From the NCBI GenBank assembly GCA_030407085.1, contig CM059582.1:21217001-21281000 (forward strand): a DNA stretch of 64,000 nt, in the 5' to 3' direction. Both the position numbers and the translations under genes were made by a program. This DNA is from Trichopria drosophilae. Lineage: Eukaryota > Arthropoda > Insecta > Hymenoptera > Diapriidae. Under the pieces are notes generated by a model, which had not been told where the DNA came from, searched no databases, and saw only the letters and a list, made by a program, of their open reading frames with translations. Positions 24,985 through 37,889 of this stretch are shown one piece after another. The stretch's first letter is position 1. The number at the start of each line of letters is the position of its first letter.

Positions 24985-27900
24985 ATGGATAAGGGCATGG
25001 TAATATTCCTAATTTTCTTCGGAATTATAACAATGTGCAATGGGGTACCGGTTAATGGTAAGAAGAAACCATTTATTTTATTTCAACTACAAGTCGTACA
25101 ATTTTCAAAATAATTTTCAAAACGTATGCCATAATCACGGCAAATATTTGAACGTGTAAAAGCAACGCAGTTTTTTTTTATTAGAATTTATATTTTTACA
25201 AAAAATGTAGGTACATATTTACATGGATTTTAACATTCCAGCCGACACAAGAATTGCGAGAAATGCGAACCAACCTTCAGAAATTTGCGAGACGTTGGAA
25301 TGTGTACTTTCAGGTTAGTACGTTCCTTAATTATTTTATTTTTCATAGTAGCAAAAGCGCAAATATACAAAGAGAAATAAAATAGTTAATGGAACCATTT
25401 TATAATAGTAAACCGCTTTATTAAAACCGCTTAATTATTAAATTAACTATTTCCATGGTAAATAGAACAACAACAAAATTGTTACATTTACTATTTCCCG
25501 GTACTTAAATGATTCGTACATAACCTCAAATATTAACTATAACCTTTCATGTTGTTAATGCTACTATTTACGTAGGTTAAAATCGTTTCTACGATTTCTG
25601 CGTGATCCCATTAACACCTTTTTTCGCTCTGTGTAGCATTTTCGCTTCTACTAGATCAAACGTAGTACATTGTGCAACTAGAGAGAAAAATAGGTGTTTG
25701 ACGACGAGTGCAAATTTAGGCTCGAGGAGTAAAGAGCATAAAATTAATAAAATAAAAAAATCAAAACTGAATGGAAATTGATATAATGAAAAATCAGATT
25801 AAATGAGTCTGCATCAAAGATGACACAGGGTGTGGCCAACACAAAGAATTGTTTCGAGATCATTTGAATCAGAAATAGTGGATCTTATAGATGTTTGGTC
25901 TCTGAAAAAGAATCCGTTATTCGATTTGGCCCATCACATCAGGATTTTAAGATATCCGTTACGAAAAATAGTCAAAAGTACCCTTTTTGGCAATTTGAAT
26001 TTATTTAGTTTGAGCGACCAAAAATCTATAAGATCCAATACATCTGATTGCAGTTACCTCCCTTAAAAAAATTGTTTTGCGGTTCTGTGTAATTAATCAT
26101 TGACCGTACTTCTAAATTTTGGCCTTTCGGGCGTGTGTTGATTTCAGGAACTTTGTTCCCCGGCCATTTTTTGACGTTGAAAACGATGCCGCTAGTAGAA
26201 TTTTCCTAATACGTCGATAAAAGTCTGTTGTTTACTTATAACAAACTTTTCGATTTTGAATATATTTTGTAGTACCACACATTTCTATCACAAAATAATA
26301 CTTAGGAAATGTAAATAAACAGTAAAATTTATCGGTCAGTGCATGGAATAATGAAAAACGTTTTGTAAATTAAGAATACATATTTCTAATATAATACGTA
26401 TATAATATATTATTACTTATTTAGCGGCATCAATACTAGAAAAAATGGATTTAAATATACATCCATGCGATGACTTTTATGCATTCGCATGTGGAAATTA
26501 CATTGCCAACCAAGACGTTCCAGATGGCGTTCAGAGTATTAGTACATTTCAAACACAATTAAGTGATTTACAATCAAAGTTGCGGAGGGTCCTTACTGAC
26601 AATAACGACAATGATGTTAAATTTATCAAAGATTTGAAAAATTTGTATAATTTGTGCATGAACGAAGGTAAGTATGGATGTATTATTACTTGATAGTTGA
26701 TTCTACATTTCAACGCCCCCTATAAAAGCAGATAAATGATAATGATTTGAATGACATCTGTGTACCCACGAAAATAATTCTCTTGTTAAACTTTTTTTAT
26801 GAAACTATGGTTGTGCTTTTTTTAATATTAAAAATTAAACTATTCTGTGTCTTTAAAATTCGCTTGATCTTTTAATGTTGTCTCTCGACCTGTAATTATT
26901 TTTGCTTATTTTCATATATCGTGAAAATCGGATTGCAGAATTTTAATTTCAGGACTTGTTATATTTTCTGTAATTTCTTAAATACATCATTAGGGATTTT
27001 ATTTAGTTTTCGCGAGTTTGATAACTACATTAGTGTAATCGTTTTTATATGACGGATATTCTTTCCTGTTGAAGTGCATTGTAATAATAAGCTTCATTTC
27101 TTTCTGAAATTAAACTGAAGTTTTTCTAATTCAGTAGATTTTCCATGATTTAAAATAACATAGCAGAAAGAAAAAACGATACTAATGCACCTTTTTTATT
27201 GCGAAATAAAAAAAAATTGATGGAGGTTTTGAATTCGGGATTCAACATTATTTGAATTAGTTTTAAATTATTATTGATCCATGATTTTACTCAATCTATA
27301 ACTTTTAAAGGTTTGAGAGAAATGCAAGGTAAAGCTCCTCTTGAAAAAATTCTGAACAAATTGGGAGGCTGGCCAGTATCATTAGGTGACAAATGGAATC
27401 CGAGCTCTTTTAATTGGTCAGATTCGATGGTAAAACACAGAAAATTTGGTTTACATTCGGATGCATTCATGTCCATTGATATTAGACCTGACCTATGGAA
27501 TTCAAGTAAACTCATAATTCATGTAAGTTCAAATTTTCTTGATAAATCATTGCGTTTTTTTTATGAAAATTATCATAAAATCTACTTTACCTTAAAATTT
27601 GTCACCACGAGTACAAAATTATTGTTGCATTCGACGTTTAATTGTTTTGTTTGTCAATGTCTTATTTTATGACTAAAAAATGATGTACATGTTATTAAGA
27701 AATGCAATGCAGTACTGTATCAAAAAACTGCATTAGTATCCACGCAATTATTTAATATTAGAGTAAAAAAATGAATAATATTCCTGATGTATTTTTCAGA
27801 TAGATGAATCAGCTTCAAACTCGTATCGCCGAAAAATGTTGCCAGATGCCGCCAGACGATATATATCAGCCTTTCTGCAGTATATGACGAATACTGCTGT

Positions 27901-30900
27901 TATCCTTGGTGCTGATAAAGTTGAAGCATCGAAGGAAATGGAACAAGTTTTTCAGTTCTTCAGCAAATTGGTAACGGTAAGCAGAAAATTCTTTGACTGA
28001 ATATTAAATTGTAAATTATAAAAGACACCTTCTTATGAAAAAAGTGAAGAAAGGAATTAAATTATGTCATGCCCTTGTAGTTTTTGGAAACAGAAGAGTT
28101 AAAATGTTCTTCATATCTGCTATACTCTTTTCTAATAAATTTCACTTGAGGCGATGAGGTTCAAAGTGGTGTCCACGCAAAGTGGTCATTTCAGTTTTTT
28201 AAATACAAAAGATTGAACAAAGTGACGTGAATCTGCAACTATATAACGTATTGAAATGCACATCTGTTGCTTATTTTACTTTTTCTATTTGCGATAAAAT
28301 ACAATCCTCAGTAAGTTAATATAAAAATCATCTATTTGATTGTCGCTCAAAAAAATAGATAGCAAGGTATTATGTCAACATTCATTAAAAGATTTAAATC
28401 TAAATGCGAATTTGTGTTACAGATTAGAAAAAAACCGGAAGAATATTCGGAGTTATTTGTTCCTAACACAATGACGATCCGAGAACTCTCCAACACATTT
28501 CCGACGATTCCATGGAAAGATCTCATGAATCGATTTTTCGGCCATGCAGTAACGATTCTTGATGATGACATTGTAAACGTCAGTGATCCCAATTACCTTC
28601 GCAATTTGCTGGAACTTCTTCATAGAACGCCCAAACGAGTACAGGCTAATTATATTATCTGGAATGATATATTGAATCTTTCAGGCTACTTGACACAAGA
28701 TATACAGAATGAAAAATTATTTTTTGAACGAAAAGTTATTTCGAATTCTGAAAAGCGTAATTGGAAAACATGCATCACCGAAGTGTCCCAGGACTTGCCA
28801 ATTTCAATGGGATCTCTTTTTATACGAAAGTATTTGCAGAACTATACCAAGAAAAATGTGAATGAAATTGTCGGTAATATTCGCGAAGCTTTTCACAATA
28901 TGTTGAAAGAGGTAAATAGGTTTCTAATCATTGCTAATTATATCATGCTAAATATAGGTTCATTGAAACAAATTATAGTAGAATACAGATAAAAATATCC
29001 TGACAAAAAATATGAAATTATATTACTTATCACTACTTTAGGTCTACAGGTCTTTCGACAAAATCAGACTCGACATTACAACTCATGACTAAGTCAACAT
29101 TTGACCTAATAGGACATAACCCAACCTAACCCAACCTAATATAATCTACGTGGACAAGCCTAGGGCATATGTTAAATCACTAATAAACATTATAAGAACA
29201 CTATTAGAACATTGCGAGAATTGTTATTAAATCCTCAAAAAACATAATAGACACTAATTGAAATGTTTAAAATGTCGAGTTTGTCAATGTTGAGAATGCC
29301 ATTGTCAGCATTTACGGGTGAAGAATTATAGGTTACCCTTCAAGCCATTAGTGCCGCATGAATGCATTTCTTATTTCAGGTTGAGTCGCGATAATTTGTA
29401 CATAAACGCATTGAGAAAAGTTTTACCACTATTTTTCTGATGTAAAATTTTATTTTCTCTCAGAATCTTCCATTAAAAATTCGATCAAATCAACTATAAA
29501 CAAGTTTTTGAGTTCTGTCATCTAACAGTGATATTTGAAGTGAACAAAATAAATAAAAATGCGTTTGTACACAAATTATCGAGGCTGAAAGTGATGTAAA
29601 AATAGAATGAATTAATTAGACTTTAAGCAGCGATCTGTATATCAGACCTCCTTATATTTCTGATGTGAACGACATAAATGTTTAGATTGACTGGATGGAT
29701 GAGGTTACTAAGCAGAAAGCATTGGAAAAAGAAGCTGCTATCACTTCCCTTGTGGCCTACCCGGAAGAATTATTCAACGACACAATAATTGAAAAATTTT
29801 ATGCAAATCTAACAATTAATTCAAAAAGCTACTTAGAGGCACATCTCAGTATAAATATCTTTAAGAGACATGATCTAGTCGAGCAATTCCGAAGGCCCGT
29901 AGAGAAGATAGATTGGACTATGGAAGGGGACGTTGTGCAAATAAATGCATATTACAATTGGGAGTCTAATAGAATAGGTAAGACAATCATTTTTGCACAT
30001 TAAATATACATTCTTCCATAACATTAGAGTAATCATATGACCAGCACCGTTATCTTTATGCGTATGTGAGTAATGTAACAAGTAACATTTTTTTGGAAGT
30101 TGTAACTTGCGGCATTGATTTCAAAATTACATTAACAAGTTGTTTTGTTCGTAAAAAATGGCATTTTTTATTTTTCCGAATTCAATTTTTTTTTCGTCAA
30201 CGCAAATATTCTGAGCTTTAAAAAGGGCACCGGTTCAAGTCTGTACGACAAAACTAGCCGTTGTTATGAGTGTTTGAAGCTGAGCGTTTATTATACCTTT
30301 TTTACAAATTTTCTACTAAATATTTTTTGCTGTACTTATTTTGACCAATGAATACATAGAAAAATTGTCAAAAAAATCCGTGATTTCGGGTCCAAGAAAT
30401 TCTTTATAATGCACAAAGCAAATGTTTTTTTTTTTTTGCTAAACACAAATACAGCGGTTCCAAAAATCCCTGTAAAATTTAAGAAAAAAACCATCACTGG
30501 AAAAATTCGTGACTGAAAGTGTTAAATAAAAGTAAAGTAGAAGAAAACCAATAATAGCAATATATAGAGTTATTACACATCAAGATTTCATATTACACTC
30601 ATGTATTATTAATATGTTGCGAAATAAAAATGGACTCTATTAACGTATCTAAAATTATATGTTAGTGTTTCCTGCCGCCTTTCTGAATGGAGCTCTTTAC
30701 AACCCTGCTAGGCCAAAATATTTAAACTATGGTGGAATGGGATTCGTCGTTGGTCATGAACTTACTCACGGTTTTGATAGTCTTGGACAAAGTTTTGATA
30801 AATATGGAAATGTACATGATTGGTGGGACCCTAACACTAAAGCAAAATTTGTTGAAAAAACTAAATGCATAATTGACCAGTACGGCAAGTACAATGTGAC

Positions 30901-32041
30901 AGAAATTGATAAAAATGTAAGTAAAATAACTTATTATAATATAATATGCAAAATGTAATCGATATTGCAAGTAAGTGATTAGAGTAAACCGGTTCGCTTG
31001 TCTCAAAACAGCTGAATATTAAAGAGTGCGGTTTTGATACGTATATACCAGTTGTAATATTAATCGGTAATGTAGTGTACAGTTCTTTACAAATTCTTAG
31101 TGTTACGTAATCTCGCAGAATGTTAAAGTTGATGCCATTTCGGTCGTCATTTGTTGAATTGCGCTCCACGCGTAGTTCATTATCCATTTTAGTTAATCAT
31201 CAATAAGAATGTATACCGTAAATAAAAGTGAGCTCGAGCCACCAAAATTTTTCAGCCAAGATCATTCGGGTACCACAACCGTGGTACCAATTGAACAAAT
31301 AGCAAACAAAGCAATTCGAGTCCTACAACCCGAATTTTGGTTGTGCTAAACACATTTTTTAGTCTCTCGAATGTTTACATTAACACAAAACAACATAAAT
31401 GTAAAAAATTAAGAACAATATACCACAGCCCCGAAATTTGTCTGCATTTCTGTTAGATGGTATATCAAGTAACCGCACTCTGAGACAATTTTAGAATACA
31501 TAATAAATGATATACAATGCTAGTCACAAATGTATATCTTTGAAAATTTCGTATATTTTCGAAAATTGTAAGATTCGAAAGAAGATTCGTACTCTAGGTT
31601 CGATCGTAAATTATGGAATTTTTTGTTTGTTAGGTTTATAATTGGACCTGCTATTTGTAGCGGTTTATAAAACTAAACCCCTAATAAAAATTTAATTTGC
31701 AGATCAATGGAATTCTTACGCTGGGAGAAAATATCGCCGATAATGGAGGAGTCAAAGCAGCATATTTGGCATACAGTGAATGGTTGAATCGAAATGGGAA
31801 TGAACTCAAACTTCCTGGACTTAATTACACTAACCACCAAATGTTTTGGATAAGTTCTGCAAATGTATGGTGCGGAAAGACTGCTCCAGATGTTATGGTG
31901 GTGCAAATGTTACAAGATACTCATAGCCCCGCAGAATTTCGAGTAATGGGATCACTTACTAATAGACCCGAATTCGCTAAAGATTTTGGTTGCTCCCTTG
32001 GCTCGAATATGAACCCAAAAGACAAGTGCTCCGTTTGGTAA
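24985..32041 (+). CDS. Gene B: secreted neprilysin-like M13 zinc metallopeptidase (9 exons, 715 aa)
   Basis: Exons: 24985-25057, 25242-25313, 26425-26667, 27311-27522, 27800-27976, 28423-28911, 29686-29977, 30666-30916, 31703-32041. All junctions are GT-AG and the frame stays open to TAA. The protein has a hydrophobic N-terminus with likely signal cleavage after CNG (residue about 20), then ETLECVLS, CDDFYAFACG, GGWPVSLGDKW, INAYYNWE, the zinc site HELTH (550-554), GENIADNGG (Glu612, Asp616) and C-terminal CSVW. The neprilysin catalytic pair is intact (His677 and Arg683 in THSPAEFR). The usual GFDD after the zinc site is GFDS. With no membrane anchor it should be secreted and cleave small peptides outside cells or in a secretory gland. 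It is a clear paralogue of gene A, with the same intron positions and phases. Confidence 0.93.
29374..29590. repeat. MITE-like inverted-repeat element in intron 6 of gene B
   Basis: The left arm (29374-29412: TTTCAGG, then CGATAATTTGTACATAAACG) and the right arm (29558-29590: AATGCGTTTGTACACAAATT, then TCGAGGCTGAAA) are inverted repeats with a few mismatches and a small gap. No coding capacity. The ends resemble short mariner-type inverted repeats, but the family is not certain. Confidence 0.65.
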
Positions 32042-32131
32042 TATCCATGAAAATACCAATCAAAAAATCGAATTTCTGCATTTAAATATCTGTTATACTT
32101 AAAATTCGAAGTTATTTATAGTATATGCTGT

Positions 32132-32137
32132 AATAAA
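32132..32137 (+). terminator. Polyadenylation signal of gene B
   Basis: AATAAA lies 91 bases after the stop codon of gene B, almost the same distance as in gene A. Confidence 0.65.
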
Positions 32138-32818
32138 TTCATATAGTATGGCGGATGAAATTGTTTTCTTTATCCTTTATTTCGAAAGGACTTCACTACA
32201 TGAAATCATCGATTTTTTGTTAATCATTAGCCTCCTGAAGAGGGATCAGTAAGATCCGAAATGTTGAGGTTGTCTTTCCCTATTGTTTTAAACATTTATT
32301 TCGTTTTGCTGTTTTTCTCTCTTAATCAGAATTCTTTCCTAGTATTGTGGGTACTACTAACATCTTTGTAGGTCATAAGCTCACCTTTATAGTTGTCCGA
32401 AACCAAACAAAAATCCTGAATAGAATAATCATTCTCAATTTCATACAAACAATCATAGAATGTATTAACCACATACTCCAGAACCGGCTCTGAGATAATT
32501 AAGTCCCATCACACAGTAAATAAATTTATTATGCATAAGAAATACACTCAGATTATCGTAGTGGTTCAATATAATTTAATGAGAAAAATGGCAAATGTAA
32601 AGTTTAGCCTTTGTTCACATTGACCAGATAGAACAGCTTCAGACCATAAAAAGAGACCATATTTTCGACAATATCGAAATTATCTTGAATTAATATATCC
32701 AAATGATGTTATACATGGTCCAATGCCTGATAAAAGTCCCAATATGTTCTTGGGTAATGAAAACCACCCAATAAGTATAAATCGTAGTTTGTCAATGTCG
32801 GGCCATAGAATCCATCTT

Positions 32819-33070
32819 ATATGCAAAATAAAAGTGGGACAAATTAATAACATTATAAAGTGTGCGGGTCGAAAAAACCAAATCCAAAAGCCGACAGGTC
32901 AAAAACATAAAAAAAATGACACATCGACAAGCAGATTATCATTTTTTTAAGTGTCGGTTTTTTTGTCTGTCGGCTTTTCGATTGTCGGTTTTTTGACTGT
33001 CGGTTTTTTGACTGTCGGTCTTTTGACCTGTCGGTTTTTTGACTGTCGGTTTTTTTACTGTCGGTCTTTA
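32819..33070. repeat. GTCGG minisatellite, copy 1
   Basis: About eight units of 15-16 bp, consensus TTTTTTGACTGTCGGT, run from about 32950 to 33068. They are preceded by the complementary form (CCGACAGGTCAAAAA near 32891), so the region can fold on itself. The left flank ATGCAAAATAAAAGTGGGAC and the following TAATAACATTA recur at 34102. Confidence 0.8.
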
Positions 33071-34100
33071 AAGTAATTCATTAGGCGACCTTGGTAGTAA
33101 ATAGTCAACTCTAATTAATCAGACAGATTTCGACTGCTTGTGATGTTTTTGGGACCAATGTCATAATTTTAAATGGCTCTAACTTTGTAAGAAAAAATCG
33201 TAGGTGATCGAATAAAAGCTGATTTTAACGGGTAACTACTGAAAGATGCAAATAGTACAGAAGGCCAAAAAACTTATTGGATCCTCTACTGTAACCTCTA
33301 ACATACAAAAAAAAGTTTTTCGAGTACATAACCTCAAATATCTCAAAATCCTGAAGAGATGGATCAATTGGCTTTGGGACTTGATTCTACGCACAAAATA
33401 ACGTCAGAAATGACCCCTAGTTTCCAACCAACATCCAAGACTCCTTTTAATTTATACTCTGTGATGTTCTTCTCCAATTTTGTTACATCTTTTCCTTTTC
33501 TTATTATTGATAATTTTATCCGTCCGGAGAATGGCCACCACATAGTTCTTACTCAAATTTAACATTTTAGAGAAACCTTTAATATAGTTACTTGAAATAT
33601 ATAGGTTATTAGTTTTCTCAACAATGGCTTTCTATGTTGCTTTTTCGTGAAAATATGATCTCCGTTTCCTATTATGGGGTCAAGTATGCCACGTCAAATC
33701 GGTAACTATTTTTCATTCAATTTTTAATTTTATCACTTTTTTTAGTTTTGTCACTTATACCGTTAGTACAATGCAAAAGATGTATTCTTGTTTTTTTTTT
33801 GTTTTTGCAATGTTTAATTTATTTAATCCCAACATTTTTTTGATGACCTTTCTGACGAAAATATCGTTTTTAACGTTTTATTGTAGGGTTATGTTACAAA
33901 ATAGGTTTAATGTTTTTAATTCACATTTTTCGAAGACCTTGATGTGTGTCGACGTCACACGACGAAGAGAAGTCCTGTTCTTATTCTTTACTTTTTTCAA
34001 AGGATAACAACACCTATGTTTAAATAGCTTAGACATTGTAAAGCCAACTATTACTTAGAATTAAAAATCAGGGGTTAATGAAATTAGTAGAAAATATAAT

Positions 34101-34345
34101 ATGCAAAATAAAAGTGGGACAAATTAATAACATTATTAACGATGCGGGTCGAAAAAAAAAGAAATAAAAAAGTCGACAGATACCAATAGGAAAAAAAAAC
34201 CTGACTGTCGTTTTTTTTATTTGTCGGTTTTTTTTCGACCAGCACCCCTGTTCACTTGACGATGTGTTTATTTTTTTATGTGACAGCTTTTTGACTATCG
34301 GTTTTTTTATGAATTTTTCTTTCAAATTTTCAGGTCGATATTTTA
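34101..34345. repeat. GTCGG minisatellite, copy 2
   Basis: It shares a flank of about 38 bp with copy 1, then GCGGGTCGAAAAAAA, and carries CGACAGATACC and CTGACTGTCG units. TTTTTTTTCGACCAGCACCC near 34223-34246 is nearly the inverse of GCGGGTCGAAAAAAA, giving short inverted ends of a MITE-like unit. Confidence 0.7.
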
Positions 34346-34435
34346 ACCCATTAAAGCCCAAAGCACAACTTTTTTTGCTGCCATTTCAATCGAGGATTCC
34401 GTATCAAAATCGAAGTTCAAAAAAAATTAAATTTT

Positions 34436-34561
34436 AAAGAGTTTTGTGTTCTTTGTCATTTTTTTGCAAAAGTTGATAGTTTTCGAGAACAAATATCCTA
34501 AGCTATAATATTTGAAAACTATCAACTTTTGCAAAAATGTTCAAAAAACAAAAAACTCTTA
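34436..34561. repeat. Long hairpin with a perfect 24-bp stem
   Basis: TTTTTGCAAAAGTTGATAGT plus TTTC (34461-34484) is exactly complementary to 34514-34537, with a 29-base loop. The outer arms (AAGAGTTTTGTGTTCTTTG and CAAAAAACAAAAAACTCTT) extend the pairing imperfectly to about 125 bp in total. Confidence 0.8.
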
Positions 34562-36532
34562 GAATTCATCATAGAATGCACTATATTTTTTTTCGAAATT
34601 TTTCGTAAATAAATTAAAATTTTGAAAAAAAGTTGATAAAAAAAATTATCAAAATATACAAAAATTCTGAAAAAAATCCACTATATTTTTCTATGAATTT
34701 TAAGAACTTTTCATTCTCAGCATTTTTTTAAAAAAGCTCATAGTTCATGAGTAAGGGCATCCAGATATTTTTCCGAAAAATTTTCATTGTTGACGCCATT
34801 TTGAGGTCATCAGAATGATGTGGGGTATAGGAGTAAAATTTTTCCTTAAAATTCCGATATTTTACGCACCTTTGTGCATAGTTTCAATAGAATGGCAAGA
34901 TTTTAATAGCTTGAAAAAAATTGATAAATATAAATATTTCCCAATTTTGTGGAAATTTGTTTAAAATTCAGCGCCATATTGAAATTTTTGATGGCTGAAA
35001 CTCAATTTTGATCTCGGAATCTTGAAGAGCGACCTCGAGAATAGTACGAAATATACCTTTCAATTTTTTTGAACTTTGATCCACACCCAAAATTTCATAT
35101 ATACTGCGACAAACGTTATTTTTATGAATTTTAAAAAGAATCCATCTTTTCGAAAAATGTGAATGAATATCTTTCAAACTATTTTTCAAGATCATCTTGT
35201 ATTGTAAAAACTTAGAAATATGGTAACATTGCCTTGCTAGTCGCCACTTGTTGCAATTCCGGATGGTCATAATTAAAATTCAAAATTCTGCCTCAAAATA
35301 TAGGTTTAGTATACCAGTCACTGATAAGGCTTTCGCAAATGCGTAATTATTAATTCTAAGAAACTAATTGATTTAGCATATTCCTCTTCGTATATGAATT
35401 GTAGCCTTTGGTGGTACGTGTTAAATACCGTCAACATTCCTTCTTGTTTATACTAGGTATAAAAATATGTGTAAGGGTATAAAATAAATTACAATGGTAC
35501 TTTTTCAAAAAACAGTAGACTTGTTGGAATACTGTAATTAACTTTATTCCTTAAGATAAATTCCAACCTTTTATTAAATTAATGAAATAATCATTTGAAA
35601 GTTTATGATTATATGGATGTGCAATATTCACATAACCACAAATTAGAATTTCAAATGCAATGTACGCAAAGTAAGCGATATCCCTCCACGCTGGCAACTC
35701 GAATGCGTGTGTATTATTAAAATACGCATGACTGGAAGTATGAATAACATGATGGGATGGTTTATGTGGAGCTAACTGTTTAGAGAAATAATCTTCGATA
35801 TTTCACGTTTGGCGTGAAGTTCGTTGTGCGAATACCATACCCTGGAATCAGCGTATGACCATTTCTGTTTTGTGTACTGGACATCCCGGAAGCAGAGTGC
35901 AATTGAGTCATAGTGGCCATCTCCACATATGATCAACGATTCGCACGAATCGCCACCATGATGATGAGTACTAAGAAAGAGAGTCTCCGAAAACAGCCGA
36001 ATGATGAGTGATCAGATTACTAGTTTTAGACATTAGTTCGAGTGTTATTGAAAAGTGACGGAAATGTTTTGGTCTAATGCTCCAAATTTTAACAGAGTCA
36101 CTGTAATGAATGAATTCCGTAATAGTAATGCGCAAAAGATCCAAATCTCGGTAATCTCCGTTGAACTGTTATGGTTCTGTACGTTGGAGATACGAAGAAT
36201 GGCGAAGATTAAAGCATTGTTTAGTCGAATGGCGATGGACCAACGTATTGTACAAAAACGCCTACTTTCCCTGAATTTCATGCTGATGATCTAGCATCAT
36301 CCGATCATTCCGATCGACTCATGACACCACAAGCTATTTCAAGGACTAATCTTCCATGCATATACTCCAGATTCAGATGGTCACAGCCCTCCATTTGTCA
36401 GGGTAAATACAACCTTTCTGCGGAAAATATTGGATTCAAACTGCGTTATATACAAATCATTGTTTGTGTGGATCGAACCAGACCACGTAGCTCATCAAAG
36501 TTCAACTTACGTTCTCCTAATGAATAGAGCAA

Positions 36533-37110
36533 TGTGAGACAGATAAAATATTCGTGGCGACAACCTTATTTTCTCCATCAATTCTGATAACCGGATCTGA
36601 TGGGCACTGGTATTTCTTAACGACGATAGTTTTATCAGCTTGGACATTCTGGCCATGTATTTGAGATGAGATGAATATTCAGGACAGGAGATGGTAGAAC
36701 GACGTAAACTACTTCCACCAATAGTTGTTAATTCAATCCCAGCCCGACGAAGTGAAACTACTTACTCTTTTAATTTATTACTCAACTGTAGTACATTAGC
36801 GAGTGGGTCATTTTCACTTTGTTGTGCGCGTTCATCACAGAACTCGGTAAAGAATTTAATACCTGGAAAGTCTGCATTAAGCCATTTTTTTAGTAGATGC
36901 TCCCTCAGAATACCTCACTCGAGGTTATCGTCGGAGGCTCCCACTCGATGTTTAAAGAGGTTGGAAGGATTTTACCAAGTATTGTCGAGTTCCCTCCTCT
37001 CTTCTCTGCAGTCAAACATCGCTTGATGTTGTGCAATTTCAGCTTATTCAGTGTGTTCTGAATGTCCCGTAGTTTGCAGCGGTTAGACAGCCAAGTCTAC
37101 GCCGATAACT
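36533..37110 (-). other. Unclassified repeat with coding-like frames (copy 2)
   Basis: Unit 2 counterpart of 11558-12182. Open frames are more broken, with a deletion near 37017 that removes the segment encoding the lysine-rich helix of copy 1. The function is not recognised. Confidence 0.3.
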
Positions 37111-37889
37111 AGGAATATGCTCGAACTTCCAGAGCATTAAATATTCATCCAATTTTGTGTTTTTTATAGGCAATAATTGAAGTAGCGAAGCACCAATTAA
37201 ATTATCAATTGAGGCCGCAGGTTTTCCAATAGGACCTTAAAAAAAAAGACTAGAGTGCAGTTATCATAGCGTACTATACATTTCAGGGGCACCTGCACAA
37301 TGTGTTCGAGTCATGACGTTTGGTCGAAGTAAAATCTGATGTTTTTAGATGTAATAATCCAGATCAATTAATGTTCTGCAAACCTTTGTAGGATTAATTT
37401 CAGATACATTTCGAGTACTCCCCTTCGCTCCACGCGCGCCGCCGCTTCCAGCAACTTGTCTTATTATTCTTTTGTTTATTTACTTTTTAATTTTTGTTCT
37501 TTTCTAAAAAATGTTATAATTAAAATCGCCGATAGTACCAAGGAAGGGATTTATGTAATTTCATACTTAAGACTTTTTTTCTGCAGCTGCAACAATTCTC
37601 GCTAATAGGGATTCCACAATACAACCGTGCGATAACTTTTACTCCTTCGCATGTGGAAATTTTATTTCTAAACAAGAAATTCCCGAAGCCGAGGCGGAAA
37701 TCACTTCGTTGGACCAGACCCGTGATAACGTGAATATAAAGTTACAAACGTACTTTACTACTCAGCAAAGCAATAATGATTTAAGGATTTTTGGAGACCT
37801 TAAAAATTTGTATAATTTATGCATGAATGAAAGTAAGTGTTTATTGTTACCATATTTATTAATATTACATTAGACCAACAATAAGTAAT

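Larger units (their letters stand above)
8321..35454. repeat. Tandem duplication, unit 1
   Basis: Sequence from AGGTATAAAAATATGTG at 8321 onward matches 35455 onward at high identity, in the same order and orientation, with indels. Matched blocks include 8321-8797 with 35455-35937, 11295-12909 with 36114-37832, 14600-15640 with 38957-40193, 18360-18985 with 46538-47164, and 18990-27770 with 57270-64000. Unit 1 starts inside intron 2 of gene A and holds A exons 3-9, the A-B spacer, gene B and the spacer after B. Confidence 0.9.
32138..35454. other. Spacer after gene B up to the duplication breakpoint
   Basis: No convincing gene. It contains two related minisatellites and a long hairpin, listed separately, and a ribozyme-like motif at 32235-32261. 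It ends where sequence matching 8321 begins. Its copy in unit 2 would lie right of the window. Confidence 0.55.

Noticed and set aside
29110..29140. CCCAACCTAA repeats resembling insect telomere sequence
   Set aside because: Only about three short units inside an intron of gene B. Such short CCTAACC stretches are common in insect introns and do not mark a telomere.
30145..31187. Open frames rich in Phe, Tyr and Ile in introns 7-8 of gene B
   Set aside because: AT-rich intron composition, no conserved motif, partly antisense to exon 8.
32235..32261. Calling a functional hammerhead ribozyme
   Set aside because: Only two of the three core strands are visible, and no stem III partner or cleavage triplet was found nearby. 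Kept only as a low-interest finding.
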